DNA of 62,723 bases, taken from the NCBI GenBank assembly GCA_027600665.1, contig JADGJL010000035.1, forward strand, positions 1-62,723, in the 5' to 3' direction. Under the pieces are notes generated by a model. That model was not told where the DNA came from. It did not search any database and was given only the letters and a program-made list of their open reading frames with translations. Numbering within the stretch: the first letter of the stretch is position 1; each line of letters begins with the position of its first letter. This document shows, piece after piece, positions 47,313-59,000 of the stretch. The translations under genes and the position numbers were made by a program. Source of the DNA: Irineochytrium annulatum. Its lineage: Eukaryota > Chytridiomycota > Chytridiomycetes > Chytridiales > Chytridiaceae.

Positions 47313-48211
47313 CTTTTCGTGCCTATTCTTTTTATTTATATAGTTTCCCATCTCGCTACGTGACGTTTGTCATTGACATGCATACATTATTATGAACTCT
47401 CATCTCAATTTGCTTTAATGACAATGACTGAATCACATTTTCATTTGAATCGGAACTTGCGGCTAGGGAGGAGCTTTGTCCATCATTTGTTATTGCAAAG
47501 CGGGGTACAATGGCTGGCATCACAAACGAAATGATCTCGATTTATGAATGACGGAGAGCTTTGATTATGAAAATTCTACGACGACCGCGTCCGATCTATG
47601 GATCCTCGAATGCCTAAGTGATCCCCGAGCATATTTACTAAACGTTAAGCTCGTTCGGAACGCCCGGACATCTTATCGTGTGGTGGCCGGCTCAAGCTCA
47701 ACTGGTAAGCAAAATCCAAATCCCCTTCGTTTGGTTTGTGTGAACTATCTTGCAATGGCGTCGACCCGACATGCTATTCTTCACACTTGAGCTCTCCTTG
47801 GCGCCATCCCTCGCATGTAATCGTTGTGTTTTTTGCAGCAAAACGGTTATGTCGTCCGCCCCCCGCTCGAGATTCATTGACATTGCCATCGTCCCCACTT
47901 CTCCGTCTAGACTGAGCACTTGCCCGCACGCCCATCGCTAGAAGTCGACCATCCTGCCACAAGACAACCTTGTTTCCTTCAACGAGCGGACCTGTAGCCG
48001 ATGTAGCCGGACGGAATTCCGAGGCAGCCAATGAGGCAGCGAGCAAAGACACTTCGGATTTCCGAGCTTGTGTCTTGGCGTTCTTTCTTCCGTGTTTTTC
48101 TCGCGAACCTGTTCATTCATGGTATCGTGTTCTCTTTCCTTCAAAAGGTCCTCTCGTCCTCCGACCCGCCTTAAGCAACGCGATCCCCACCCCAGACGAC
48201 GCGATACGACA
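47313..48211. other. Intergenic, ~900 bp, no gene recognised
   Basis: Low-complexity AT-rich stretch after the FAD gene, then a GC-richer promoter side for the esterase gene. Short frames at 47548-47790 (+) and 47774-48052 (-) lack motifs. Confidence 0.45.
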
Positions 48212-50455
48212 ATGACGCAAAAAGCCTTCGTCACCACCGCGCTCGCGGTCGCAGTCGCCACCGTTGCCAGCGCACAGATGCCTAGTGGTGGGCCTCCGTC
48301 CGGCGGCGGCGCCCCTGGAGGTGTTGGCCGGTCCTGCTCGTATTCCAACTCGACCGCAGTGAACGCGACTCTTCAAACCGCTTGCGCCGCGCTCAAAGGC
48401 ATGGCTATTCCCGCGTCATCGATAGGTCTTGCATCCACTGGCGCCCTGGTACGTATTCTGACGTTTTCATGTAGTCAGGTCATTTGTTCATAAACTCGTT
48501 CCACTCCGCAGATCACCAACGCAACGCTGATCCCCGCCTCGCAAGCATGCAGCGGCGTCGAGTACTGCCAAGTCAACGGCGTTATCACGCCCGTCAACGC
48601 GTCGTTCAGCGTCAATGGCATGCCCATACCCACCCCCAACATAACCTTCGAGATCGGCCTGCCGAGCAACTGGACCGGCCGCATTCTTCAGCAAGGCGGC
48701 GGCGGCTTCGACGGCAGCGTGCCGGGCGTTGATAACGACAACCTCGGCCTGGGATTCGCGCAATACGGCAGCGACTCGGGCCACTCGACGGCCGCCCAGC
48801 TTCTCAACGACGAAGCTCTGCAGAATTTTGGAAAGCTACAGATCAAGAAGGCTCACGACGTTATGGCCGCTGTCGTCAAGACGTACTACGGCGTCCCTCA
48901 CAAGTTTTCATACTTTATGGGCGGCAGCCAAGGTGGCCATGAGGCCCTCATCGCTGCCGTGAGTTTGTGGTGCTAAATTTGCCTTACATTATTTGAATTG
49001 ATGTTCTTTGCTCTCCAGGAAGACTATGGAGACGATTACGATGGAGTCGTCTGCGGCTTTCCCGCTTACGATCTCTACGTGATGCACCCTGGCGCGCTCG
49101 ATCTCATCAAGACCCTTTACAACGCGAGGACGGCGGGTACCGACGGCTACAAGTACACCGCGGCCGCCGGCGCGGGGTGGATGAGCGGCAACCTCACGAC
49201 CGCCTTCCAGGTTGCGATCACGAACGCCTGCGACGCGTTGGACGGGGCCGCGGACGGCGTCGTCGTGAACCCGGGCGATCCAACCTGCGTGGCTTTCAAG
49301 AACTCCATCCTCATGCACAACAGCTCGAACCCCCTTCGCTGCCCGGATGGCGCCGCGACGGACCCGCACACGTGCATGTCGGACCCGCAGATCGAGACCA
49401 TGGCCCGTTTTGCATCGCGGTACTACAACCCGACCGGTATTACGCTCGACGCCGGCCTGGTCAGCTACGCGCATTGGCCTTTTATTGAAGGAGGTAAGGT
49501 TTTACATTCGTTGTTCGCTTACATTCTCTTCCTTTCGCTGACATACTGCCCCTGACCAGCTCGTCTTGACGCAATGAGCGGCTTCGGCACAAACGGGACC
49601 TCCTACGACGTCGGCCAGCTCGGCATCGTGCAAACGCAGCTCCAGATCATTTCCCAGAACTTATCCCTCACGACGGCCGATGTCCTTGCCTTCGACCTGT
49701 CCCAATACAAATCCCGCATCGCGTACCTCTCCTCCATCATCGACACCGCCGACGTCTCCTTCACGACCTTCCGCAGACGGGGCGGCAAGCTCATCCACTA
49801 CGTCGGCAGCAACGACGTCTCCATCGCGGCCTTCAACAGCGTAGACCTCTACATGCGCATCACGGGCCAGTTCAACGCCGCGAGCGGATATCTGGGCAAC
49901 AACGCCTTCTTTGGCTTCGACGACGCCGCCATGAACTCCCACGTCGTGCAGAACGCCATCAACGACGTCAAGATCAACGCGACGACGGGCCTCGTGGACG
50001 ATTTTTACTCGTTCTACCTCATCCCCGGTTACGGCCACGGGCAGGGCTACTACGACGCCGACGTCGACTGGATGGGCGCCATCACGGACTGGGTCGAGCT
50101 TGGCGTCGAGCCGGCGGACAGGCTCGTTTCGAACGACACCTCCAACGGGCTCGGCACGAGGCCGCTGTGCCACTTCCCGCTTTACCCAAAGTTTGTGGGC
50201 ACGGGCGCCATCACGGACCACACGCAGTACGCGTGCGCGAAGCTCGACATGTTCGCCAAAGCCGTAGGGGAGGCGACCACCCTGACCTCCGCGCCGGCAG
50301 GGGGGGTGTTTACGACCAGGCCAGCATTTACGACCAAGCCAGCATCCACAACGGCGGCCACTGGTTTGGTGACGTCGGCCGCATCCGTATGTTGGGACAT
50401 TGGAATCGCGGCTGTGTTAGCATCGATTTTTCTAGTGCTCGCAAAGCTGACTTAA
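48212..50455 (+). CDS. Secreted tannase/feruloyl-esterase family protein, possibly GPI-anchored
   Basis: Serine esterase of the fungal tannase family (aromatic ester hydrolysis, usually of plant material). Four exons (48212-48448, 48512-48958, 49019-49493, 49560-50455) give 684 residues. The signal peptide (AFVTTALAVAVATVASA) is followed by a Gly/Pro stretch. The nucleophile elbow is FMGGSQGGHEAL, the Asp region LIHYVGSNDVSI and the His region IPGYGHGQGYYD. In characterised members a Cys precedes the Ser and another follows the His (CS-D-HC motif); here both are Gly. The C-terminus is Thr-rich with repeated TTRPAFTTKPAST, then a hydrophobic end (VLASIFLVLAKLT), consistent with a GPI-attachment signal. 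Substrate unproven. Confidence 0.85.
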
Positions 50456-50700
50456 TTCGGCACTTTGTCTTTTCGTTCTCTTTAATTACCTTCCCGCCTG
50501 GTTTTCACTTTTAGTTCGCCTGGTCCTCCGTTTTTAATGCGATTTTTGTTTTTTCTGAGACATTCTTTTGTTGATTTCTTCATGCATATTAATCAGTTTG
50601 TTGACCAATAAAATCAAATATTCAGTGTGCAGTAATGGAAGGAAAACATCAGAGGTGGTCTGCGTCAAAAGTCGAATTCGGAAGCGAGTTCGTCTCATTA

Positions 50701-51980
50701 ATGATTTGCCCATCATCTCCGTGGTTGCGCCAGGGCGCGAGGGGTGTGGCGACGTCGGCACGGCAGTGGCTGCAGGCGTCGAATGGCGCGGACCGCTTTG
50801 TTAAGGTTCCAGGGCGGGGCGTGGTGGAGATCGAAGGCCCGGATGCCGTCAAGTTCCTCCAAGGCCTCATGACGAACCAGATGACGAAAATCGAGCGCGG
50901 CGGGGATGGGATTCTTGCGTTCTTCTTGAGTGCGCAGGTTGGGAGTCGTTTTGCGGCCTACGGCGCCCTTTTATTGACTTGAGTGTCTCTCTGAACAGGG
51001 TCGCGTTCTCTTCGACGCATTCGTTTTCCCCAAGAACATGGGCTCCGAATTTCCGCGCCCCAGCTTTCTCATCGAGGTGGACTCGACGGCATTGGACGCG
51101 TTTGTCGCGCATCTGGGCAAGTACAAGCTTCGATCAAAGATCACGGCGACGGACGTGTCGGCACAATACCAGCTGTATCAGGCGTGGGGCCCGCGCGCGC
51201 CGTCGCTTTGGAAGAACTACCTGGAGCCGGTGTCGGCCAAGAAGGTGCCCGTTGGCGGGCTGGTGCCGAAGGAGAGATTCGCGGACATCGGGTGCAAGGA
51301 CCCGAGGCATCCAGAGATGGGCGTGCGGTTTCTGATAACGAACGATGCGAAATGTAGGCTATTCAGTTGTTCAGGCACGGTCGCGTAGATTAACCAAGTG
51401 TTACAGTTCCGCTTCCGTCAACCTTCACGACTGAGGATCCGAGCCACTACACGCTGCGACGGACGATTCTTGGCATCCCTGAAGGCCATTTGGACCTTTT
51501 CCATAATCAGTCGTTGCCGCTCGAGTCGAATCTGGATTACATGTCTGGCGTGGATTTCAGAAAGGGCTGCTACCTGGGTCAAGAGCTGACGATAAGGACA
51601 TACCATACCGGCGTTACGCGGAAGAGGATAGTGCCCGTCCAGCTGCTGAAGGAAAACGAGAGGTATTTGGGCTGCTTCCTTCATAAGCGTGGGTTGGTCG
51701 CTTACAGATCTCAACCGTCCGCTAAAGCCCTGGAGACGAATTACAAGTCGATGTGGACGTGGACTCCTCGCTCCTGCCGGCGTCGGGCTCCGAGATTCGG
51801 CTGGAAGGCGTTGCAGGGAAGAAGGGTGAGGCGGGGCGGTTCGGGTCTGGGATCCACAACATCGGGCTAGCGCTGATGCGACTTGATCATGTAGCGTCGC
51901 CGACCCTTATGGCGGCGAACGGGGCGCGGGTCAAGCCTGCGATTCCCACCTGGTGGCCACGACTGGAGGTTGACCAGTAA
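50701..51980 (+). CDS. IBA57: IBA57/CAF17-type mitochondrial iron-sulfur assembly protein
   Basis: Folate-binding GcvT-like protein needed to mature [4Fe-4S] proteins in mitochondria. The N-terminus [20 protein letters not shown] looks like a mitochondrial presequence, which favours the ATG at 50701 over an in-frame one at 50635. The domain starts [20 protein letters not shown] and LQGLMTNQM. The family signature with its conserved Cys is [20 protein letters not shown], followed by [10 protein letters not shown]. Introns are removed near 50939-50998, 51354-51406 and 51662-51727, the last joining KENE to a [10 protein letters not shown] segment in phase. Confidence 0.92.
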
Positions 51981-52050
51981 ATAGACCGAAGTACTGAGTG
52001 GCGTTCTCGCACAAGCATCTGGAGGAGCGAGACCGTTTCGGGCCCTCCCA

Positions 52051-53376
52051 ATGCAGCCCACACCACCGGCCCACACCCCGTCCATATGGCGGACATCGGC
52101 TCTTGGGCGGGTGACACTGCTGACGGTGCTGGCGGAGGCCGTCATCGTGATAACGCTCGAGTCCATCATCGCCTCTATCTTCATCCGGGACCTGAACGTC
52201 TGGGCACAGGACAACGACAAGAGCATTCCCGTCTACCTGCTCATCTTCATCCTCGCTGAGTTGTTCCAGATTGTGCTGTGCTGGGATGCGGTTCGTTGTG
52301 TTTGTCCTTCTATCCTCGTTTGCTTATGCTGGTGGGATGGAATAGGTTTGGCATAAAAACACCATCCAGATTCTCGGCTTCGTATTCTTCAACCTCTGCG
52401 CAACAGCCTACTCCATCTTCCAGTTCGCCACGATCCCGAGCACCATCACAGTGACGCCGCCCGCTTCGAGCCTCCAGACGTTCGGCACGAACGTGACACT
52501 GCTGGACGGGTCGAACGGGAACCTGGTGAACAACTCCGCACCGTATTCGATATCGGAGGGCGAGAGGAACCATGTCGTGGGATTGCTCCTGGCCGTGCCC
52601 GTCATCATGGTGTTTTTCGAGATCGCCTTCTGCCTGCTGGCGTACCGACTGTACATCGAGTTTGGGTGGGAGATCTACAAGCAGATTGGGGCCGATCCGG
52701 AGATGAGAAGTACGTTTACATTTTTTGGGTGTGTTTCGTATACTTATTGTGGGATACTAGCTATGTTCCGCACGTATCAGATCTTCTTAATGCTTCTGAA
52801 ACTCGACGTCTTCTTTGTTTTCGGGTTCGGAATCCAGTTTTTGGTCCTAATCATCGCGCCGACGGATCCGGAGTTTGCCTTGACGATCGCTGCAATACCA
52901 GTCATGATGACGATCTTAGCCCTAGCCGTCTATGCGGTGAGATTTGGAGACCTCCGCCGGCACTTATTAAACGTACCTAGGTTCGGAAGGAAGATAAATG
53001 GATTATGTGCCTATTCATGTTTGGTCTCCTGCTGGGCATCGCCTACTTCGCCTTCAAACTCTTCCGGATATACACTCAGACGCAGAAATATCACTACACG
53101 AAGAAGTACTTGACATTCTTTGGTAGGTTGTCCTGGTTAGCATCATCGCGTTAATGGACTCCCAGCTTGCCTTAGCCTGGGAGTCGTGATACTCACGCTT
53201 ACGACCGCGGTGTCTTGTTATCGGAATTTCGGGAGGGGGTTAAAGCATCACTGTGAGTTGTGTTGAGATTTAGATAACGTGGAGAGCTCTGACTTTTGTT
53301 GTTTCTAAAAGTGGCGACACCCGAAGACTCCGACATGTATAAGGAGGACGTAGAGCCACAATCGCCGCGGGAATAA
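52051..53376 (+). CDS. UPF0658-type Golgi membrane protein
   Basis: Multi-pass membrane protein of unknown function, similar to the fungal UPF0658 family reported from the Golgi in fission yeast. About seven hydrophobic helices are visible (for example VYLLIFILAELFQIVLCWDA, IMVFFEIAFCLLAYRLYI, FGIQFLVLII). Family blocks FGWEIYKQIGADPEMR, then FRTYQIFLMLLKLDVFF and DPEFALTIAAIPV are present. After an intron the end continues through IAYFAFKLFRIYTQTQKYHY and a short acidic tail ending QSPRE at 53376. At least six exons; the middle introns are near 52289-52347, 52709-52762, 52937-52993, 53121-53170 and 53253-53311. Confidence 0.78.
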
Positions 53377-53563
53377 GGACATTGTCGGGTTTATCTCGTT
53401 AAAGGGGTCATGTTAACCGGGGAACAAAAAAACATCACATAGTTTTTCCCTCCTCTCGCCAGGTTCATTGGCCGTGTATATTGAATTAATGTAACAACTA
53501 CATAAAGAACAAAAACGAGAAATGCATAAGTACTGTGTCAATGACCCCGTCCGAATTAAAACA

Positions 53564-54182
53564 TCACTTCTTTGTGAACCAAGAGAACAACCCTCCCTTC
53601 GCCGGCTCTGCTTTTGCCGGGGCCGCCGTCGTGGTCGTGGTGCCAGCCTGGCCGGCTGCGGAAGACGCCCCCTTATGTTGAAGTCAGCGCCAGGGACAGG
53701 AAAGTCACGTCGTACCGCGAAAGTGCCCTTCAAATACTTCACAAGCATATCCCTAGCGTCCGAGGAATGTCCAATCTCTTCAAATGCCTTCCCAAAAGTA
53801 TCAGAACAGCGCCACGACCGAGAAAAGGCAAACCTCAGTCGCATCTTTGCCTGAACGGAACAGTCAGCATTTGACTAGACGGAAAAAGAACCTCACCTGC
53901 TTGCTCCAGCAGCACGTCCTCACCGCCGGGGTGCTAGATAACACGGAAAGGAACATCGTGAGCGTGACTTCAACTGGGAAGGTGAACCCACCTCATCGAG
54001 GAAGGCCGAAATGTCGTACACCTTGCCATGTACGATCATCCCTGCGATAACAGTGAGACGACCCCGAGCAGCGAGGGCAACTTACAGCAGTCCTTGTTGG
54101 TTGAGTGGGCCGCCACTTGCTCCCTGTTGGCAAACCCGTCAGTCGCCGGCACCTCCTTCTCGCTACGGAGCTCCAGGGCCAT
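53564..54182 (-). CDS. Cytochrome b5 (soluble type)
   Basis: Heme electron carrier. Six exons (54182-54086, 54041-53992, 53933-53897, 53850-53834, a 72-nt exon near 53788-53717, and a last exon ending 53564) give 126 residues. The fold shows HSTNKDCWMIVHGKVYDIS, the first heme His in HPGGEDVLLEQAGKDATE and the second in EEIGHSSDARDML. The 17-nt exon supplies GKDATE. The C-terminus (Thr/Ala/Pro-rich, ending GGLFSWFTKK) has no hydrophobic anchor, unlike tail-anchored microsomal cytochrome b5. The protein is probably cytosolic or in an organelle lumen. Confidence 0.88.
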
Positions 54183-54434
54183 GACCGGCCGCGGCAGCCC
54201 GTAACGGGGACGGTCCACTCACGCAGTGTACTCCATCGCAGCAGGTCAGCGAAGGCTTTCCGGAGGTTCCGAGATGGAGCAGGTGCGTGAAGCCGATTGA
54301 CTTGAGTTTGTGCAACCCGACCACAACCTCGCCAATATCGCCACTGTTCTTTCTTTCGTTTTCTGCCTTACTTCGTGCATAATTCACATAATTCATGCAT
54401 GCATTCTTCATGTAAGCCGGCAGATTCTGTTCTT

Positions 54435-55090
54435 TTATTCTTCTATGAGTTTGTTGTACCCCGACTCGTCCAGCAGCGCGTCGAACTCCTCGGGCTTCGA
54501 CAGCTTGATTTTCGCGATCCATGCTGGAGAACACGTAACGTTAGAGAAGAGCCGCATGTTTGGTCACAGAAAGACGAAGGCATACCCTTCTCATACGGGC
54601 TCGAGTTCAATAGGGACGGCTCGTCCGCGAGCGCCGAATTCACCTCCACAATCTCGCCGCTGATGGGGGCATAGATGTCGCTAGCGGCCTTCACAGACTC
54701 GACCGCACCAATGTTATCTTCGAGCGACTTGCGCGTTAGATGTAAAGCTTTGGGCCTATGACGTAGATATGCATGCGCACCTTTCTGGTCGACGCTCTTC
54801 CCCTTCTCAGGCAGGTCCGCGAACACGACATCCCCAAGCGCCTTCTGGGCGTAGTCCGTGATGCCGATGGTCCCGACGCCGTTCGAGACGGACACCCACT
54901 CGTGATCTGGCGTGTACTTCCGGGCTGGCAAAGGAATCAACGGGATCAGCGAACTGAACTCAAAATCGAACGGGACGAAGTCCGCCCGCTTACTTGCGTA
55001 TCCCCGCGAGAAGGCGACGGCCGCGAACCGCGCTGGCCGGACGAGCTTCGTCGGCTGGCGAAGGAGCGAGAATCGCAAGCTGGACAGCAT
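54435..55090 (-). CDS. GCV3: Glycine cleavage system H protein, mitochondrial
   Basis: Lipoyl carrier of the mitochondrial glycine cleavage complex. The presequence [20 protein letters not shown] is basic and lacks acids. After an intron comes [10 protein letters not shown], then [19 protein letters not shown]. The lipoyl-Lys motif is [20 protein letters not shown], followed by [18 protein letters not shown] and a last exon [18 protein letters not shown] ending LIEE at 54435. Introns near 54915-54985, 54735-54785 and 54525-54585. The 5' end faces the E2 gene start, 233 bp away. One-carbon metabolism partners are not in the window. Confidence 0.92.
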
Positions 55091-55323
55091 TTTCGATCTG
55101 GCCGAGAATTGACACTTCCGTCCTGCAAAGTATTCGGGCTGCACCACAGCTGTCACCTCGACCCTGCGAGGACTGGGAGATCGGCCGGCCTCAGGCTCTC
55201 GACCTCCTGCTGACGCTATCAGTGCTACAGCCACGTTCTCGCTGCAGGGCTGTTTGGACCACGGGCGACCGGGCCACCAAAGACCTCAACGTTAAATCTC
55301 ACTAGCTCGCTCGACTCTGCAAA

Positions 55324-55952
55324 ATGGCATCCAAAGGAGCCCACATCCGTCTTCGCAAGGAATACAAGAAGCTCGTTCAGGACCCGCCACCCTTCATCGT
55401 CGCCCGCCCGCTCGAGAGCGACCTCTTGCAGTGGTACTATGTCATCACGGGTCCCCCGGACACCCCCTACGCCGGCGGTCAGTACTTTGGCCTCCTCCGC
55501 TTTCCCTCCGACTACCCGTTCAAGCCGCCGAGCGTTATGATGATCACCCCCAGTGGGAGGTTTGCGTGCAGCACACGCCTGTGCCTGTCAATGTCGGACT
55601 TCCATCCGGAGAGCTGGCAGGTGTCGTGGACAGGTAGAAAAGTGGAATGGCTTTGCTCAACTTGACTCTTTTTTCGCTATTCAGTGGGGACGATTCTGAC
55701 GGGGTTGTTGTCATTTATGCTGGAGGAGACGCCCACGACGGGGTCGATCACGTCAACAATGGAGGAGCGCCGCGCGTTTGCGGCCGCTAGCCGAGCTTAC
55801 AACATGACACATCCGAAGTTCCAAGGTGACATTATTTGCCCACTGACAACAAACTAATTCATGCTGAAGTCGTTTTCAACGACTTGATGGAAGAACCAGC
55901 AACTCCAGCAGCTGAACCAGCAGCCGAGCCAGCAACCAAGCCAGCAGCGTAG
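55324..55952 (+). CDS. UBE2J/UBC6-like ubiquitin-conjugating enzyme without membrane anchor
   Basis: E2 enzyme. Exons 55324-55633, 55685-55825 and 55870-55952 give 177 residues. The UBC fold matches the ERAD-type UBE2J2/UBC6 class: IRLRKEYKKLVQDPPPFIVA, GPPDTPYAGGQYFG, CSTRLCLSMSDFHPESW (active-site Cys), VGTILTGLLSFMLEETPTTG. Such enzymes normally end in a transmembrane helix at the ER. Here the tail after NDLMEE is a short Ala/Pro/Glu/Thr repeat ending KPAA, with no hydrophobic segment. Either the anchor has been lost or the reading misses a further exon. Confidence 0.88.
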
Positions 55953-56087
55953 CTGTCATATTACCTTTTATCATTCATGTTATGGCGCAATTTGTCGCCG
56001 TTATTATCATAACTCTTAAAATAACACATAGTGTGATGCTTTTTATATCGGGAGACGGGGAGGGGGAAAGAGAAATGCAGGAAATAA

Positions 56088-59000
56088 TTATAACCTAGTT
56101 ATGCGGTCCTTGAATCGAATGCCCTCATGCTCCAGCTTCGTCAGCATGGGCTCGTAAATTTCCGGGTAAACCGGTGCAATGACGCCTCGGCGGTTTATAC
56201 CACCTAAGCGATAACTCCATAAGCAAAGGCGTTTACGGCAAATGGAATCAATTACCATTCAAGATCATCTCCGTCGCAATAGCGGCAGGGAGCCCCACGG
56301 TCTTCGCCATTGCCGAGTACTTGCCTCCATACGCAATCAGCGTCGACGTCCTCTTCTCCTATTGTGCAGAATCAGCCTCCAGCTTTCGAAACCGCGATCG
56401 TACCTTCGACTGATCGCCCCACTGGATCCCAAACTCATGATGCATAATGACCATGTCCCGCTCGTCAGGGCCGTAGACGAGCTTCGCTTGCAGGAGCGCG
56501 CAGAAGGCGTCCAGGGTGCTGGCGGCCGCATGCACGGTGTGGTGGTGCGAAGTCATGTCCATCCTGCGTAAAATGTTTAATAGCCGAGGCATCGCCCAAA
56601 CACACACCATTCGAGAGCCGAAACGACGCGCTCCAATCGGCCGGAGCCGTCCGCGGGGTGAGGGCGCAGCTTGGAGGCGATAGCCTTCCGCCAGTCCTCG
56701 GGGGATTTCGGGGTCGAAGAAAGCTTCATGGCGGAGGCAAGGAGGTCGGCCTGCTCTATGTCAGCGCATTTATTTTAACGCGAACTGCCTTACCCAAGAC
56801 TGCTTGGACGAGATATCAGAACGCTCGGTGACATCCAGCAGGCCCAGCTCGTTGAAGGCGCCCATAAGCTCGGCGTAACCCTGTCCATAGTCAGAATTAC
56901 AGCAGACATTCGTTTATACCTTGTATCGAAGCGTTCCGCGGAACATGGTGTCGACGTTGTCGCCGGAGCCAAGGTTGTACGTCTCTAAGTAGCTGAGGGA
57001 GTCGCGGTTCGGCAGACCCTCCAGCGCGAAAGCCTGGTTGATCTCAACCGGGACAGCGGACCTCATCAACTCCGTTCCGGGCACAGACACGATCTAAAAC
57101 ACTCGCCTTTCAATCAAACGGCCCACGGCATGTATGTACAATACCACCAACCTTTCCACCCTTCTTGAACTCCGCCGAGTTCAGGCCGGCAAGCAACACG
57201 CCCCTCGGGCTCCAGCTGAATTTGTAGCCGAGCGGGTTGTCGCACGCCTCCGGCGCCGGCAGCCCACCACACCACGACACAAACGACTTAATGGACCCTC
57301 CCGCGGCCTTCACCTCATCAAACAGCTTCATCGCCGTCAAATGGTCAATCCCTGGGTCAAGCCCAATCTCGTTCATGAACGTCACTCCCGCGCTCCTCGC
57401 TCGGCCGTCCAAGGCCTTCATGGCGGGCGAGATGTAGCTGGCCGTGACGAGGTGCTTCTTGGCCTCGAGGCAGCGCTCGGCGACGATCGGGTGTAGGGTG
57501 GCCGGGATGAAGCTGACGACGACGTTGTGGTCCGAGATCAAGGACGAGAGCTTCGACTTGTCCGAGACGTTCAACGAGACGACGGGGGCAGCGGGGCGGC
57601 CGTTCGAAAGGCGGGTAGCTTCCTCTGTGGCGTTGCTCGCTGTACGCAAAGGTTCAGCGGAGAGGGGGTATGACGGAACATTTACCAATTGTAACTTGGA
57701 CGTTCTTAGAGCGGAGGAGGTAGTCCACGAGTGGGGTCGCGACGTATCCCGATCCGAGCAGCAGAACCTTCTTCGGCCCAGAAACCTTCGCTCCCGACCC
57801 ATGAGGGACCCCGTACTCCTCGATCAACGGGTACAGCTTCTCATGCGCCGGCGCCAGCTTTCCCTCGGCCGTCGTGATGGCCGCGCGCGCGAGGACCGGG
57901 TGGTTGAAGTTGCCCTTGACGAGCTCCATCACAAACGGGAAGAGCGCGTCACCAAAGTACTCGCTGGACTCGAGGGGTAGCTCGGTCGGGAGGTTGTCGA
58001 TGGACATGATCTGGACGCCGGCGCCATCGGTGCTTTGGAGCGCTGTTTTAGCATGCTTACACTGAACTGCTGATAGACCTACTTATCGTGCTCTTTGCCG
58101 GTAATGGGGTCGTACATAAAGAAGGGCTTGTCGATGGTCGTCGCTTTGCTCATGAATTCGAGGGATCCCTATGAGATGATCAACTTTAAGAACAAAGCTC
58201 GAGCAGTTAGCACTCTCACCCCAATGTCACAGGAGATGTCGGCAATTTGGAGCATCCTGAACCGCTTCTCGAGCGCCAACGTCCGCGTCTGCTCGTTCGT
58301 CAGCAGGCGCGGGTACTTTGGGTCCCAGAAAATGCCGTTTACTAAGACGGACGCGTACGGCCCGATTTTCTCGTGGAAGACGGAGTCGAACCGTTGCGGG
58401 TGCGCGAAGTAGTCCTCGCGGGAAAACTTGGAGCCGTCCTTCGAGACAATGTAGTCCTCGATGCGGACCTGGCAGCCGTAAACCTTATGGTTATCGAAGT
58501 CTTTCGCTTTGGCTTAGAATGGGCGCACGACAATGAGACTGGCTTACTTTTGTTTTCATACAAAGCCTTGAGGTCGTCAGGCTTGACCCACTCGTGAGGC
58601 AGGCATTTGAACACGTGAAGAGCGCCTTTGGTTACGTTCCCGTCGCCGGTAAACACGAAGATTAGAGGCCCCAGCTTTTTCGGTAGCCCGTCGTCCATAA
58701 TGACCTGACCGGTGCGGACCATGTCAAGCCTCGCATCCGCTAAGCACCTGTACATGTACGAGAGACCACATGCCTACGAGAAATCAGCTTCCGTAACAGC
58801 TGGACAATCGTACCAAAAAGGGGTTCCCGTAGCCCAATGCCAGAAGCCGGTGGCCGAGTCCATTGAGTGCGTCCAGGAACCCCGCATATCCGGCAAATCG
58901 ACTGAAAAGAACGAGTCGCCGGTTGCCCTCATCTTTCATCAACTCGTAATCCATTAAGCGTATTCTCTGCATCCATGCGCTTTAGTCACAAAGTTTCGAC

